Counted from the stretch's first letter, positions 33,736 through 43,268 are shown. The stretch is DNA of 64,000 nt from Bradyrhizobium sp. CER78 (GCF_029846235.1 NZ_JARVWP010000014.1:107001-171000); one strand, 5' to 3'. Translations and numbers: made by a program. The notes: generated by a model not told the origin, from the letters alone.

Positions 33736-34164
33736 ATGACGACGACCCATGGTTCGGCCAAATGGCAGGGCGGCATCAAGGACGGCAAGGGCGCGATCTC
33801 GACCAAGAGCGGCGCGCTCGCCGATTACCCCTATGGCTTCGCCAGCCGCTTTGAAGGCAAGCCCGGTTCGAACCCTGAAGAGCTGATCGGCGCGGCGCAT
33901 GCCGCCTGCTTCACGATGGCATTGTCGCTGATCCTCGGCGAGGCCAAGCTCACCGCCGAGCATATGGAGACCAAGGCCGACGTGACGCTGGAGAAGGTTG
34001 CCGACGGTTTTGCCATCACCGCCGTGCACCTGACGCTGTCGGCGAAGATCCCGGGCGCCGATCATGCGGCGTTTCAGGAATTGGCGGGCAAGGCCAAGGC
34101 CGGATGCCCGATCTCGAAGCTGCTCAACACCAAGATCACGCTGGACGCGTCGCTGCAGGGCTGA
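33736..34164 (+). CDS. OsmC/Ohr-family peroxiredoxin
   Basis: A 142-residue OsmC-type thiol peroxidase that reduces organic hydroperoxides. Both catalytic cysteines are in place: GAAHAACFTMALS (~Cys56) and KAKAGCPISKLLN (~Cys121). The start TTTHGSAKWQGGIKDGKG and the stretch EGKPGSNPEELIGAA are typical of the OsmC branch rather than Ohr. It is cytoplasmic. GGGAG lies 8 bases before the ATG. It is convergent with pyk. Confidence 0.92.
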   Translation: MTTTHGSAKWQGGIKDGKGAISTKSGALADYPYGFASRFEGKPGSNPEELIGAAHAACFTMALSLILGEAKLTAEHMETKADVTLEKVADGFAITAVHLTLSAKIPGADHAAFQELAGKAKAGCPISKLLNTKITLDASLQG

Positions 34165-34198
34165 ACGCCGCGCACCATTCAGCACGGCACAGTGATCG

Positions 34199-35635
34199 TT
34201 AGAGCTGCGCGTCGCCCTTCGGTCCGACCGAGGCGATGCGCAGCATGTTGGTGGTGCCGGGCGCGCGCAGCGGCACGCCGGCGACGATGATGACGCGCTG
34301 GCCGGCCTTGGCAAAACCGTCGCGGAAGGCAATCGAGCCGGCGCGGTCGACCATGTCGTCGAGATCGTGGGCATCCTCGGCGACCACGCAATGCACGCCC
34401 CACACCACCGACAGCTTGCGGCCGGTGGCGAGATTCGGCGTGATCGCGACCACCGGCACCTTGGGCCGCTCGCGTGCCACGCGGATGCCGGTCGAGCCCG
34501 ATGACGTCCAGCAGATGATCGCCGACAGGTCCAGCGTCTCGGCGATCTGCCGCGCGGCATCGGCAATGGCGTCGCCTACCGTCGCTTCGGGATCGACGCG
34601 CTGCGCATTGATCACGCTGCGATAGGTCGGATCGCGCTCCACTTCCTCGCCGATGCGGTTCATGGTCGAGACCGACTCGACCGGGAATTTGCCGGCGGCG
34701 GATTCCGCCGACAGCATGATGGCGTCGGCGCCCTCATAGACCGCGGTGGCGACGTCGGAGACTTCGGCGCGGGTCGGCACCGGCGCCTGGATCATCGACT
34801 CCAGCATCTGGGTCGCGACCACCACCGGCCTGCCGGCGCGGCGCGCCATCCGGATCATCTGCTTCTGCAGGCTCGGCACCCGCTCCAGCGGCAGCTCGAC
34901 GCCCAGATCGCCGCGCGCCACCATCAGTGCGTCCGCCGCATCGATGATATCGGCGAGGCGGTCGATCGCCTGCGGCTTCTCGATCTTGGCCATCACGGCG
35001 GCGCGGCCGCGGATCATCTTCTTGGCCTCGATCACGTCCTCGGCACGCTGCACAAAGGACAGCGCCACCCAGTCGATGCCTTCCGGCAGTGCGGCTTCCA
35101 GGTCGGCGCGATCCTTCGGCGTCATCGCCGAGACGGGCAGATCGGTGTCGGGCAGGCTGACGCCCTTGCGGTCCGACATCTTGCCGCCGATCACGACGCG
35201 CGTGACCGCGCGCTCGGGCGAGGTTTCCTCGGCGATCAGCCGCACCTTGCCGTCGTCGAGCAGCAGCGCATGGCCGGGGCGGAGCGCGGCGAGGATCTCC
35301 GGATGCGGAAGCTGGACGCGGCTGTTGTCGCCCGGGGTCTTGTCGGAATCCAGGATGAAGCTCTGGCCGTTCTTGAGCTGGGTCGATCCTTCTGCGAACG
35401 AGCCAACCCGCAGCTTCGGGCCTTGCAGGTCGACCAGGATGCCGATCGGCCGGCCGTAGCTCGATTCGACATTGCGGATGGTCTTGACCAGCTCCCGCAT
35501 CTTGTCATGCGGGGTATGGCTCATGTTGATGCGGAAGACGTCGGCGCCCGCCTCGAACAGCTTGCGGATCATCGCGCTGTCTGAGGAGGCCGGGCCGAGC
35601 GTTGCGAGGATCTTGATTCGACGCAGTCGTCTCAT
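34199..35635 (-). CDS. pyk: Pyruvate kinase
   Basis: A 478-residue pyruvate kinase (phosphoenolpyruvate + ADP to pyruvate + ATP), last step of glycolysis. Visible are KILATLGPASSD and FRINMSHTPHD at the start, VDLQGPKLRVG, the active-site region VMAKIEKPQAIDRL with MVARGDLGVELPLE, and the family's ATQMLESMI with PTRAEVSDVATAVYEGADA. ATG 35635 overlaps the stop of the DUF1036 gene in an ATGA, so its translation is probably coupled to that gene. Convergent with osmC, with 34 bases between them. Confidence 0.96.
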   Translation of the reverse strand: MRRLRRIKILATLGPASSDSAMIRKLFEAGADVFRINMSHTPHDKMRELVKTIRNVESSYGRPIGILVDLQGPKLRVGSFAEGSTQLKNGQSFILDSDKTPGDNSRVQLPHPEILAALRPGHALLLDDGKVRLIAEETSPERAVTRVVIGGKMSDRKGVSLPDTDLPVSAMTPKDRADLEAALPEGIDWVALSFVQRAEDVIEAKKMIRGRAAVMAKIEKPQAIDRLADIIDAADALMVARGDLGVELPLERVPSLQKQMIRMARRAGRPVVVATQMLESMIQAPVPTRAEVSDVATAVYEGADAIMLSAESAAGKFPVESVSTMNRIGEEVERDPTYRSVINAQRVDPEATVGDAIADAARQIAETLDLSAIICWTSSGSTGIRVARERPKVPVVAITPNLATGRKLSVVWGVHCVVAEDAHDLDDMVDRAGSIAFRDGFAKAGQRVIIVAGVPLRAPGTTNMLRIASVGPKGDAQL

Positions 35636-36243
35636 TGTTTGTTTCCGGGCGGCGTTGCGGCTGGCGGCAGACCCGGCGCGCCCGGCGGCGTTGCGCCCGG
35701 CGGCGGGTTTGGCAGCCCCGGCATCGCCCCGGGGCTTCCCGGGGCTACGCCGCCCGGCATTCCCGGTACCTTCTGCGGCTGTTGTTCGTTGGCTTCGGTC
35801 AGCTGGACGGTCCATGCACGCTGCTCGCCGGTGTCGACCTCGAAGAAGCCGGTGCGGTCAAAGCCCCGCGCCAGGCAATTCTCGGTGCCCTTGATGGTGA
35901 ATTCCTTGTCGCGCGAGCACATGAAGGCCTGGCCGGACCATTCGCCGCCGCGATCGTAGTCGAGAGCGTAGATGTAGTAATAGCGCGCCACAAGATTGCC
36001 GCGGAGCAAGGTCTCGCAGGTCCGCGACGACACATTCCACCAGCCTTCGGTGGTCCAGCCTTCGGCGTCCTTGTAGCCGAGCGCGATGCCGACGCGGCTC
36101 GAGGTGTTGTTGCAGAGCCGGAAATCGGCGGCTGCCGGGCTCGTCCACAGGCAGGCCGCGACGACCGCCAGCACCGACAGGAGGCCGGCCAGGAGGCGGA
36201 TGGTGCGGGGAGGAGCTGAGGCGGGAGAATCTGTTGGGCTCAT
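35632..36243 (-). CDS. DUF1036 exported protein with Pro/Gly-rich tail
   Basis: A 203-residue protein. A signal or anchor segment (LLAGLLSVLAVVAACLW) is followed by the DUF1036 domain (~38-140): FRLCNNTSSRVGIALGYKD, EGWWNVSSRTCETLLRGNL, YYYIYALDYDRGGEW and the FMCSRDKEFTIKG segment. Six cysteines in the domain suggest disulfides and a periplasmic place. The last ~50 residues are repeats of PG-, PGAMPG- and PPGATPPG-type and look disordered. The family's role is unknown; it is common in alphaproteobacteria beside pyk. It is the first gene of a two-gene unit with pyk. Confidence 0.88.
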   Translation of the reverse strand: MSPTDSPASAPPRTIRLLAGLLSVLAVVAACLWTSPAAADFRLCNNTSSRVGIALGYKDAEGWTTEGWWNVSSRTCETLLRGNLVARYYYIYALDYDRGGEWSGQAFMCSRDKEFTIKGTENCLARGFDRTGFFEVDTGEQRAWTVQLTEANEQQPQKVPGMPGGVAPGSPGAMPGLPNPPPGATPPGAPGLPPAATPPGNKQ

Positions 36244-36441
36244 GCGGCGAAGCTATATCAAACCATTGACGATTTCGCGTGCCCGGCAGGCACTCTCAAC
36301 GGGCGGCCGCCCGTTTCCCGCGCTGGTGGACCGTGGCAAGTGTGGCCGGACAAGCCCTTATTGCGCGTCGATATGGCAAAATCTGTGACAATTCCCACCT
36401 GATATCAATTATGGTGAGCACCTCACACCGGGATCACGATC

Positions 36442-36744
36442 ATGAGCATTGACGACAAAACCAGAACGGAACTTGAGGCCGCGGTGTTTCGGCGCCTTGT
36501 CAGCCATCTCCGTACCCGGACCGATGTGCAGAACATCGACCTGATGAACCTTGCCGGCTTCTGCCGCAACTGCCTGTCCAACTGGATGAAGGAAGAGGCC
36601 GACGCCAAGGGCCTAGCGGTGAGCAAGGACGAGAGCCGCGAAGCGGTCTACGGCATGCCCTATGAGGAGTGGAAGGCGAAGTACCAGGGCAGCGCCACGC
36701 CGGAGCAGTTCGCGGCGATGAAGAAGGCCCAAAGCGGGCATTAG
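36442..36744 (+). CDS. DUF1244-family protein
   Basis: A 100-residue protein of the DUF1244 family, found mainly in alpha- and gammaproteobacteria. The family core is plain: AAVFRRLVSHLRTRTDVQNI, then DLMNLAGFCRNCLSNWM with a CxxC pair and YGMPYEEWKAKYQ. The two cysteines could bind a metal or be redox active, but no function is established. It is divergent from the DUF1036-pyk pair across 198 bases. The ATG at 36442 starts the family's short leader. Confidence 0.88.
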   Translation: MSIDDKTRTELEAAVFRRLVSHLRTRTDVQNIDLMNLAGFCRNCLSNWMKEEADAKGLAVSKDESREAVYGMPYEEWKAKYQGSATPEQFAAMKKAQSGH

Positions 36745-36757
36745 CTAACCCAACAAT

Positions 36758-36836
36758 GTCATTCCGGGGCGTCCGAAGGACGAACCCGGAATCTCGAGAT
36801 TCCGGGTTCGATGCTGCCGCATCGCCCAGGAATGAC
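36758..36836. repeat. Inverted repeat, family D (copy 2)
   Basis: GTCATTCCGGGGCGTCCGAA opens it and CAGGAATGAC closes it. In the centre, GAACCCGGAATCTCGAGATT and CCGGGTTC form a perfect hairpin. It is the longer relative of the element at 16011 and lies 13 bases after the DUF1244 stop. The rest of the gap to 36993 is the gapR upstream region. Confidence 0.75.
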
Positions 36837-36993
36837 GTTTACGTGTGGAACACCAGCATCTCCTGTGGGCGCGCTGTGGATGAGCGCGATGTTTCCTTGA
36901 CGGAACGTGCTCCAAAATCGAGGGTCGCCCGCAACAAGCGGTGCGCGTGGCGCGTATTCGCGCGACATTTCATTGCCATTTCAGGAGTACGCG

Positions 36994-37266
36994 ATGGCCA
37001 CCACGTCTGCCGCCGTTCAGGACGAGCCCGCAACGCGATTTGCCAAGGACCAGCTTAGGTCCATCATCGAGCGCATCGAGCGGCTGGAAGAAGAAAAGAA
37101 GACGATCTCGGACGACATCCGCGACGTCTATGCCGAGGCCAAGGGCAACGGCTTCGACGTCAAGGCGCTGCGCACCATCGTGCGCCTGCGCAAGCAGGAT
37201 GCCAATGAGCGCCAGGAGCAGGAGACTATCCTGGAGACCTATATGCAGGCGCTCGGCATGCTGTGA
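36994..37266 (+). CDS. gapR: GapR-family DNA-binding protein (DUF2312)
   Basis: A 90-residue protein of the DUF2312/GapR family, a nucleoid-associated protein of alphaproteobacteria that binds overtwisted DNA ahead of replication and transcription machinery. The conserved helical core is ATRFAKDQLRSIIERIERL, EEEKKTISDDIRDVYAEAKG, NGFDVKALRTIVRLRKQD and a C-terminal helix. ATG 36994 is used because AGGAG lies 6 bases before it; an in-frame start at 36907 would add 29 unrelated residues. Its size matches the family. Confidence 0.93.
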   Translation: MATTSAAVQDEPATRFAKDQLRSIIERIERLEEEKKTISDDIRDVYAEAKGNGFDVKALRTIVRLRKQDANERQEQETILETYMQALGML

Positions 37267-37408
37267 GGCGGCCGGCGGGGCCGGCCCGACGCCATCAGGC
37301 CGCCCGCCGAGGGTACTCCCGATGGCTCCCGCGGAGCCTCGGTCTAGGCTTGGGTGACATCCCGGGATTTGCTAGACTGGCGATGAGGTAACCGGGCAGA
37401 TCGTTCAG

Positions 37409-39172
37409 ATGGACGTGCCAGGACCAGAGCGCCGGCTCGCTGCGGTCCTCGCCGCCGACATGGTCGGCTTTAGCCGCCTGATGGAGGCTGACGAGACGGG
37501 CACCCTTGCGCGCCTCAAGACTCATCGAATCGAGCTGATCGATCCGGCCATCGCCAAGAATCGCGGCCGCATCATCAAGACCACCGGCGACGGCATGCTG
37601 GTCGAGTTTCACAGCGTCGTCGATGCGGTGCTGTGCGCGGCCGAGGTCCAGAGCCGGATGGCCAAGCGCAACACCGACGTCGCGCCGGCGCGGTGGATGC
37701 AGTTTCGCATCGGCATCAATCTCGGCGATGTGATCGTCGATGGCGCCGACATCTTCGGCGATGGCGTCAATGTCGCGTCCCGCCTGGAGACGCTGGCCGA
37801 GCCCGGCGGCATCTGCATTTCCGGCGCGGTCCGCGACCAGGTCGGCGATCGTCTGGAAGATCTGAGCTTCGAGGATCTCGGCGACCAGACCGTCAAGAAC
37901 ATCGCGCGCCCGATCCGGGTTTTCCGTGTCCATTTCGAATCGGGCGCCAAATCCGCGACCGGGCAGCCGAGTGTGGCGGCCGCCCCCGTCGTCGCCAAGA
38001 AACCCTCGATCGCCGTGCTGCCGCTCGCCAACATGAGCGGCGATCCCGAGCAGGAATTCTTCGCCGACGGGCTCACCGAGGACATCATCACCGAGCTGTC
38101 GCGCTTCCACGATTTGCTGGTGATCTCGCGCAACTCGACCTTCGTGTACAAGGGCAAGGCCGTGAAGGTGCAGGACGTCGCGAAGGAGTTCGCGGTCGAC
38201 TATGTGCTGGAGGGCAGCGTGCGGAAGGCGGGCGGCCGGATCCGCGTCACGGTGCAGCTGATCGACGCCGAGGCCGACCGGCACGTCTGGGCCGAACGCT
38301 ACGACCGCGAGCTCGCCGACATCTTCGCCATCCAGGACGAGATGACGCGCGCGATCGTGGCAATCTTGCCGGGACGCGTCGAGGCCGCAGCTCACGACCG
38401 CGTCAAGCGCAAGCCGACCGACAACATGGCGGCCTATGAGTGCGTGCTGGCCGCAAGGGTGCTGCATCATCGCTCGGCACGAGACGACAACATGGAAGCG
38501 CAGCGCTTGCTGGAGCGGGCCATCGTGCTCGATCCCAATTACGCCCATGCGCACGCCTGGCGGGCCTGCGTGCTCGGCCAGACCTGGGTCTACAACTGGT
38601 GCGACGACCGCGACGCGACCCTTGCGCAGGTGGCCGCCGAGCTCGAGATCGCGCTCAAGCTCGACGACAATGACAGCGACGTGCACCGGATCCTCGCCGC
38701 GCTGAACCTCAACCGCGACGACCACGACAAGGCGGCCTTCCACCAGGAGCGCGCGCTCGCGCTCAACCCGAACTACGACCTCGTCGTCGTGCAGCAGGGC
38801 GAGCTCCTGACCTGGCTCGGACGGCCGGAGGAAGGCATCGACTGGATCAAGCGGGCGATGCGCCTCAATCCATTCCATCCGGAGCGCTTCTGGAGTCACC
38901 TCGGCCGGGCCTGCTATTGCGCCGAGAAATACGCCGATGCGGCCGAGGCGTTCTCGCGCATCACGCGGCCCGACCACACCCATCACGCCTTCCTCGCCGC
39001 AACCCTGGCGCAGATGGGCAACGCGGTGGCGGCCACAGCTCATGCGGCCGAGGTGCTGAAGCGCGAACCGGCCTTCTCGGTGTCAGCCCATCTGGCAACC
39101 CAGCACTACAAGCACGCGCCCGACCGGGCGCGCTACGAGGCCGGCCTGCTCAAGGCGGGACTGCCGGCCTGA
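37409..39172 (+). CDS. Class III adenylate/guanylate cyclase with TPR repeats
   Basis: A 587-residue protein. The N-terminal catalytic domain (~8-185) has the first metal site LAADMVGFSRLMEADE, the second in KTTGDGMLVEF, GINLGDVIVDG and the helix DGVNVASRLETLAEPGG. Both metal Asp residues are present, so it can be active. A TolB-like/CadC-like middle domain (~205-330, SIAVLPLANMSGDPEQEFF, DGLTEDIITELSR) follows, then TPR-type helical repeats (~345-575, e.g. HRILAALNLNRDDHDKAAFH). No membrane segment is seen. This domain order is found repeatedly in rhizobia, which carry many such cyclases. The nucleotide made is unknown. Confidence 0.92.
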   Translation: MDVPGPERRLAAVLAADMVGFSRLMEADETGTLARLKTHRIELIDPAIAKNRGRIIKTTGDGMLVEFHSVVDAVLCAAEVQSRMAKRNTDVAPARWMQFRIGINLGDVIVDGADIFGDGVNVASRLETLAEPGGICISGAVRDQVGDRLEDLSFEDLGDQTVKNIARPIRVFRVHFESGAKSATGQPSVAAAPVVAKKPSIAVLPLANMSGDPEQEFFADGLTEDIITELSRFHDLLVISRNSTFVYKGKAVKVQDVAKEFAVDYVLEGSVRKAGGRIRVTVQLIDAEADRHVWAERYDRELADIFAIQDEMTRAIVAILPGRVEAAAHDRVKRKPTDNMAAYECVLAARVLHHRSARDDNMEAQRLLERAIVLDPNYAHAHAWRACVLGQTWVYNWCDDRDATLAQVAAELEIALKLDDNDSDVHRILAALNLNRDDHDKAAFHQERALALNPNYDLVVVQQGELLTWLGRPEEGIDWIKRAMRLNPFHPERFWSHLGRACYCAEKYADAAEAFSRITRPDHTHHAFLAATLAQMGNAVAATAHAAEVLKREPAFSVSAHLATQHYKHAPDRARYEAGLLKAGLPA

Positions 39173-39476
39173 CCCTCGGATCGCGCGGCGCGATCATCTG
39201 CATTTGCCGATAACTGCGATCTTCGAGGTGGGGAGCAATCGCCACCGGTCGCGATCGAACGCCGATGGCGACGTCGTTTCGGCGCCGCGAAGGCAGCTCC
39301 ACGCGTTTCCCGCTGCGCCGAACCGGTGAGCGAGCTTCATCATTGTTGAAGGCGTTTCGCTTGTTGCGCGCGGCGTCCGCGGGTTGAAGTCGCACCAGGT
39401 CAATTATGAGAAGCGCAACTGACCGGATCGGTGTCGACGCGGTCCGTCACTTGGCGCACTACGGTGTGAATTCGTC
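39173..39476. other. Intergenic region before the autotransporter gene
   Basis: 304 bases without a supported gene or obvious repeat. TTGAAG near 39384 and TATGAG at 39405 are too close together for a normal promoter. Nothing convincing was seen; short open frames here lack any family features. Confidence 0.5.
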
Positions 39477-42400
39477 ATGATGAAGCATTCGCGCATGTTT
39501 TTGTTGCCGTCTCGTCCCGCGGGCCTCGCGCGATTCCCTCGATACACATCATTCGCTGTGACAGCGCCGTTCGAGTCTGCGGTTCATGTTGAACAATGGC
39601 CGCGCAGGAAATGCCTCGTTGCGGCGAGGTGCGATGGAAACACCATTAACAATAAGGTTGGGCTTGCGCTACCAGTCATTTGGGTTGCCGCGCTGACCTC
39701 TGCGACATGGCTTTCGCTTGGCGCGGCGCACGCTGACGGCGTTTGCGACCTTCCGATATTTGTCGGTAGCGGCGCAATCCCGATAAAGAGCGGAGACACT
39801 GTAACGTGTGGTGGAACGGTGACGATAGCTACGCCGCCAGCCGTGGTCGCTACGTCAGAGGTCACCAACGTTGTCGTCAACTTTCTTGCTGCAGCCTCGA
39901 TCGGTCCCAATCAGGCAGTTGGGATCGACGGCCGGGGAGGCACAGGTGACGGGTGGATCATTAACAATCATGCTTCGCTGGTAGGCGGCGATCCCTTCTC
40001 CATCATTCTGGGAGATGCGACCGTAAACAATTTCGCGTCGATGAATAGCGTGCAGCTCGGTACGAACGGCACGGTCGACAACTTCGGCAAACTCGGTGTT
40101 GGCCTTACCCAGGCGACAAATGGACCTCAGGCGGGCATCGAGATCGGTGGTGGCCGCGTAAGGAATGGGGAGGGGGCCACAGTCTCCGGTCCGGACGGTA
40201 TCAAACTGCGCGCGGGCGGATCCATAACGGTTGACAATTGGGGGAGCATAATAGGGGGAAACATCGGCCTAAACCTGCTCGGTTCCAGTGTGATCCACAA
40301 TTATGCAAACAGCGTGATCTCCGGCGGCCACGTCGGGATTTCCACAGGCGGGTCCACGATTACAAATGACGGCTGGATCAAAACAAACGTATCTGACGGA
40401 AATGACATTGCGATCACCACTGACGGACCGACAACGATCATCAACGGCAAGACTGGCAAAATAACGGGTACGTCTGCACTGCAGATTTCCGATGCTTTGA
40501 CGCTCACAAACTACGGTCGCATTGAAGGATTTATCGTTACTAATTCGTCGCCTGCCGTCACTCTGGCCATTGCTCCGGGGTCTTCAATTACAGCACCCGG
40601 GTCCACGGCGACGTCGATAGTTAACGTGACTGGCGGAGCAGGAAGCGATGGGAAGCGCGAGCTTCAGTTGATTGGTGGCGGAACGAAAAGCCAAGACACC
40701 TATGACGGCTCATTCGTCGGGTTCAGAAGTCTTTCGCTCAGTGCAGATAGATCGACCGTGTGGACCCTCACTAATGATCAGAGCTATGACCGCGGCACGG
40801 TCGTCGGGGATGGCATGCTGTTGGTCAACGGCAATCTGACGTCGCAGGTCGCCGTCACCTCGGGCGTTCTCGGAGGCAGCGGTCATATCCTCGGCGACGT
40901 CACGGTCAATAGCGGCGGTACGCTTGCGCCGACGGGGCGGCTCACTGTCGGAAGCGCCACGCAAAACGCGAACGTTACGCTGAGCGCGAATGCGACCTTT
41001 AGGGTCAATGTCAGCGACCTGCAAAACGATCAGCTCTTGGTCAACGGCAAGGCTAACCTTACTGGCGCGAGCTTCATGGCGTTGATCGGCTCCGGCGGAA
41101 TAACGATCGGGAAGTCTTATGTCGTTCTGACCGCCAGCGGCGGCTTGTCCGGTACTACGTTTGGATCTGCCGCGAACAATCAATCGGCCTTCCTCAGCAC
41201 GGTGCTGACCTATGATACGAACAATGTGCGGATCAGCTTCGTCAACGCAGGGAGTGGAAGTGGTGGGGGCAATGGCGGAGGCGGCGGTACGGGCAACGGC
41301 GGTGGGGGTACTGGCGGAACTGGCACGGGTGGCAGCAACAGGGGAATGTTCGCGAGCGTCGCGCTGACACTTAACCAGCGCGCCGTCGGTCACGCGCTCG
41401 ATGTCAGCAATGGCGGCAGCCAAGTCTTCACCGGTCCTATTCTGCTCGCGCTGTTGCCGCTGGGCGCCGACCAGGCGCGTAGCGCCTACGACTCGATCTC
41501 CGGCGAAGGTCTTGCCGGCGCGCAGAATGCCGCGTTCCGCGCCAGCTCGCTGTTCACCTCGTCGGTCAATGACCAGGCGAATGCGTGGCGCGCCGGCCGT
41601 GATGGCGGCGGCAATGCCATCGTGGTCGGAGGCAACGGTGCGCTCGGCTACGCGCCGGAGGGCGCCCATGCGAGCGCAGGGCCGTTCACCAAGGCACCCG
41701 CATCGGCGCGGCTCGACCGAACCTGGCGCGTCTGGGGATCGGCATTCGGCGGCGGCGGCACCTTGCAGGGTGACGCCGGCCTCGGCACCGCGATGCAGAA
41801 GGACAGCCTGTTCGGCGGCAATATCGGCCTCGACTATCAGGTGTGGCCGAACTGGCTGGTCGGTGTCGCCTTCGGCGGCAGCGAAGGCAATTTCACGGTC
41901 GACAGCCGCGCCACCAGCGGCAAGGTCGACGGCGTTCACGGCGGCTTCTACAGCATGCTGTCGCTAGGCCAGTTCTATCTGAGCAATACCACCACGGTGT
42001 CGTCGTTCAACAACAAGACCACGCGGTTCACCGGCAATTTCGGCGGACTACCGGGCGAAACCGAGCGCGGCGATTTCAGTTCATGGCAATTGCGTTCGCG
42101 CTTCGAGGTTGGGCACGACTTCGACGTTGTGGGTGCACGGTTGACGCCATTCGCAGCATTCGAAATCGCACAGCTCACCAGCGACGGCTTCAGGGAAAGC
42201 AGCCAGACGTCTGCTGGCGCGCCTGGCGTGCTCGGGCTTGCGATTGCGCGGCAGACCACCACGTCGGCGCCGCTGTTCCTGGGGCTGCGCGGGGAGCGTC
42301 GCATCGAGCTTGCCAACGGCATGGTGCTGACGCCGCAGGCGAGCCTGGCCTGGGTGCACGAGTTCACGCCGACGCGCAATCTCAACGGCTCGCTGGTGTC

Positions 42401-42581
42401 GCTGCCGGGCGCGAGCTTCATTGTCGACGGGGCTCGGCCGGCAAGCGATGCGGCCCAGGTCAGCGTCGGCGCGCAGTTCGACGTCACCCGCAACGCCGCG
42501 CTGTTCGCGAACTTCGAGGGCGAGTTCTCCAATGTGAGCCAGGCCTATGCCGGCAAGGGCGGCGTCAGGGTGGCTTGGTAA
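39477..42581 (+). CDS. Autotransporter (type Va) with beta-barrel
   Basis: A 1034-residue outer-membrane autotransporter. The long N-terminus (cleavage near residue 86, after AAHA) may be an extended signal; the true start may be later. The passenger (~87-590) is built of beta-helix repeats rich in Asn, Gly, Thr and Ser (NNHASLVGGDP, NFASMNSVQLG, VDNFGKL) and contains a passenger-associated repeat, GVLGGSGHILGDVTVNSGG (~462-482). A Gly-rich linker (~593-622) precedes a ~280-residue barrel (from about TWRVWGSAFGGGG, ~749) that ends in GVRVAW with the aromatic end residue. Two cysteines near the passenger start (VCDL, VTCGG) can pair. The passenger is clearly less GC-rich than the barrel. Target unknown. 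Confidence 0.9.
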   Translation: MMKHSRMFLLPSRPAGLARFPRYTSFAVTAPFESAVHVEQWPRRKCLVAARCDGNTINNKVGLALPVIWVAALTSATWLSLGAAHADGVCDLPIFVGSGAIPIKSGDTVTCGGTVTIATPPAVVATSEVTNVVVNFLAAASIGPNQAVGIDGRGGTGDGWIINNHASLVGGDPFSIILGDATVNNFASMNSVQLGTNGTVDNFGKLGVGLTQATNGPQAGIEIGGGRVRNGEGATVSGPDGIKLRAGGSITVDNWGSIIGGNIGLNLLGSSVIHNYANSVISGGHVGISTGGSTITNDGWIKTNVSDGNDIAITTDGPTTIINGKTGKITGTSALQISDALTLTNYGRIEGFIVTNSSPAVTLAIAPGSSITAPGSTATSIVNVTGGAGSDGKRELQLIGGGTKSQDTYDGSFVGFRSLSLSADRSTVWTLTNDQSYDRGTVVGDGMLLVNGNLTSQVAVTSGVLGGSGHILGDVTVNSGGTLAPTGRLTVGSATQNANVTLSANATFRVNVSDLQNDQLLVNGKANLTGASFMALIGSGGITIGKSYVVLTASGGLSGTTFGSAANNQSAFLSTVLTYDTNNVRISFVNAGSGSGGGNGGGGGTGNGGGGTGGTGTGGSNRGMFASVALTLNQRAVGHALDVSNGGSQVFTGPILLALLPLGADQARSAYDSISGEGLAGAQNAAFRASSLFTSSVNDQANAWRAGRDGGGNAIVVGGNGALGYAPEGAHASAGPFTKAPASARLDRTWRVWGSAFGGGGTLQGDAGLGTAMQKDSLFGGNIGLDYQVWPNWLVGVAFGGSEGNFTVDSRATSGKVDGVHGGFYSMLSLGQFYLSNTTTVSSFNNKTTRFTGNFGGLPGETERGDFSSWQLRSRFEVGHDFDVVGARLTPFAAFEIAQLTSDGFRESSQTSAGAPGVLGLAIARQTTTSAPLFLGLRGERRIELANGMVLTPQASLAWVHEFTPTRNLNGSLVSLPGASFIVDGARPASDAAQVSVGAQFDVTRNAALFANFEGEFSNVSQAYAGKGGVRVAW

Positions 42582-42690
42582 TCACGCTCGTCGGAAGCGA
42601 GAACGATGACGAGAACGGTCACAGCCAGATGTCGGCCGCTCTCGTCCGCGACCTCATCGCGCGTCACTCCAACAACATGCGAGGCCTCAG

Positions 42691-43152
42691 TTGACTCCGC
42701 GGACATGGGAGAACGAGCATCGTTGCATTTCAGGTACGATCGACCGATTGGCCGCGGCGTGGAATGATGGTGATGAAGCCGGCTACGCGTCCCACTTCAC
42801 GGATGACGCGGTCTATCTCGCGGCCAGCGGCGAGCGTTACAAGGGCAGGGCGCAGATCAGGACAGGGTATGGCTGGCTGTTTGCGACCACTCTGCGGGGA
42901 AGCCGCATATCGCTGGATGTCGAGAGCATACGGTCCTGGTCTCCCGCGATCGCGTTTGTCACGGTCCGGGTCAGGCTCGACTCACCCGACGAATCCGCTG
43001 ATTGCCGGCATGCATTGATCCGCTCCTCCGTTGTGATGGTTCTCACCATGGGCGACTGGCGCGTGGCGGCGCTGCACGGCACGCGTGTCGCCGACGACAG
43101 CTGCGGCCCTCGACGGCCGCCCTCGATGTGGACGGGGCAGATCGGATCATGA
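42691..43152 (+). CDS. SnoaL-like / NTF2-fold protein
   Basis: A 153-residue protein with an NTF2-like (SnoaL/SgcJ) fold. Marks are IDRLAAAWNDGDEAGYASHF (helix 1), the TDDAVYLAASGERYKGRAQI segment, a GWLFATTLRGSRISL strand and VMVLTMGDWRVAALHGT near the end. Such proteins are small enzymes or binding domains whose substrate cannot be read from sequence. TTG 42691 is the likely start, preceded by GAGG; the helix begins soon after. It follows the autotransporter by 109 bases. Its C-terminus (~15 residues) is not family-like. Confidence 0.75.
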   Translation: MTPRTWENEHRCISGTIDRLAAAWNDGDEAGYASHFTDDAVYLAASGERYKGRAQIRTGYGWLFATTLRGSRISLDVESIRSWSPAIAFVTVRVRLDSPDESADCRHALIRSSVVMVLTMGDWRVAALHGTRVADDSCGPRRPPSMWTGQIGS

Positions 43153-43268
43153 ATGGCGGCCAAGGCGGCCGACCTCGCGCAAACGTCCATTCCGACGGTG
43201 TGCAAGGTCGACGTGCGCACAAGGCAAGCGGTCCGGCAGGTGTTGAAATCTCGATCGCGCGGTCGCCT

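Noticed and set aside
37295..39043. A 582-codon minus-strand frame opposite the TPR cyclase
   Set aside because: Antisense to a gene with clear catalytic motifs; no motif of its own.
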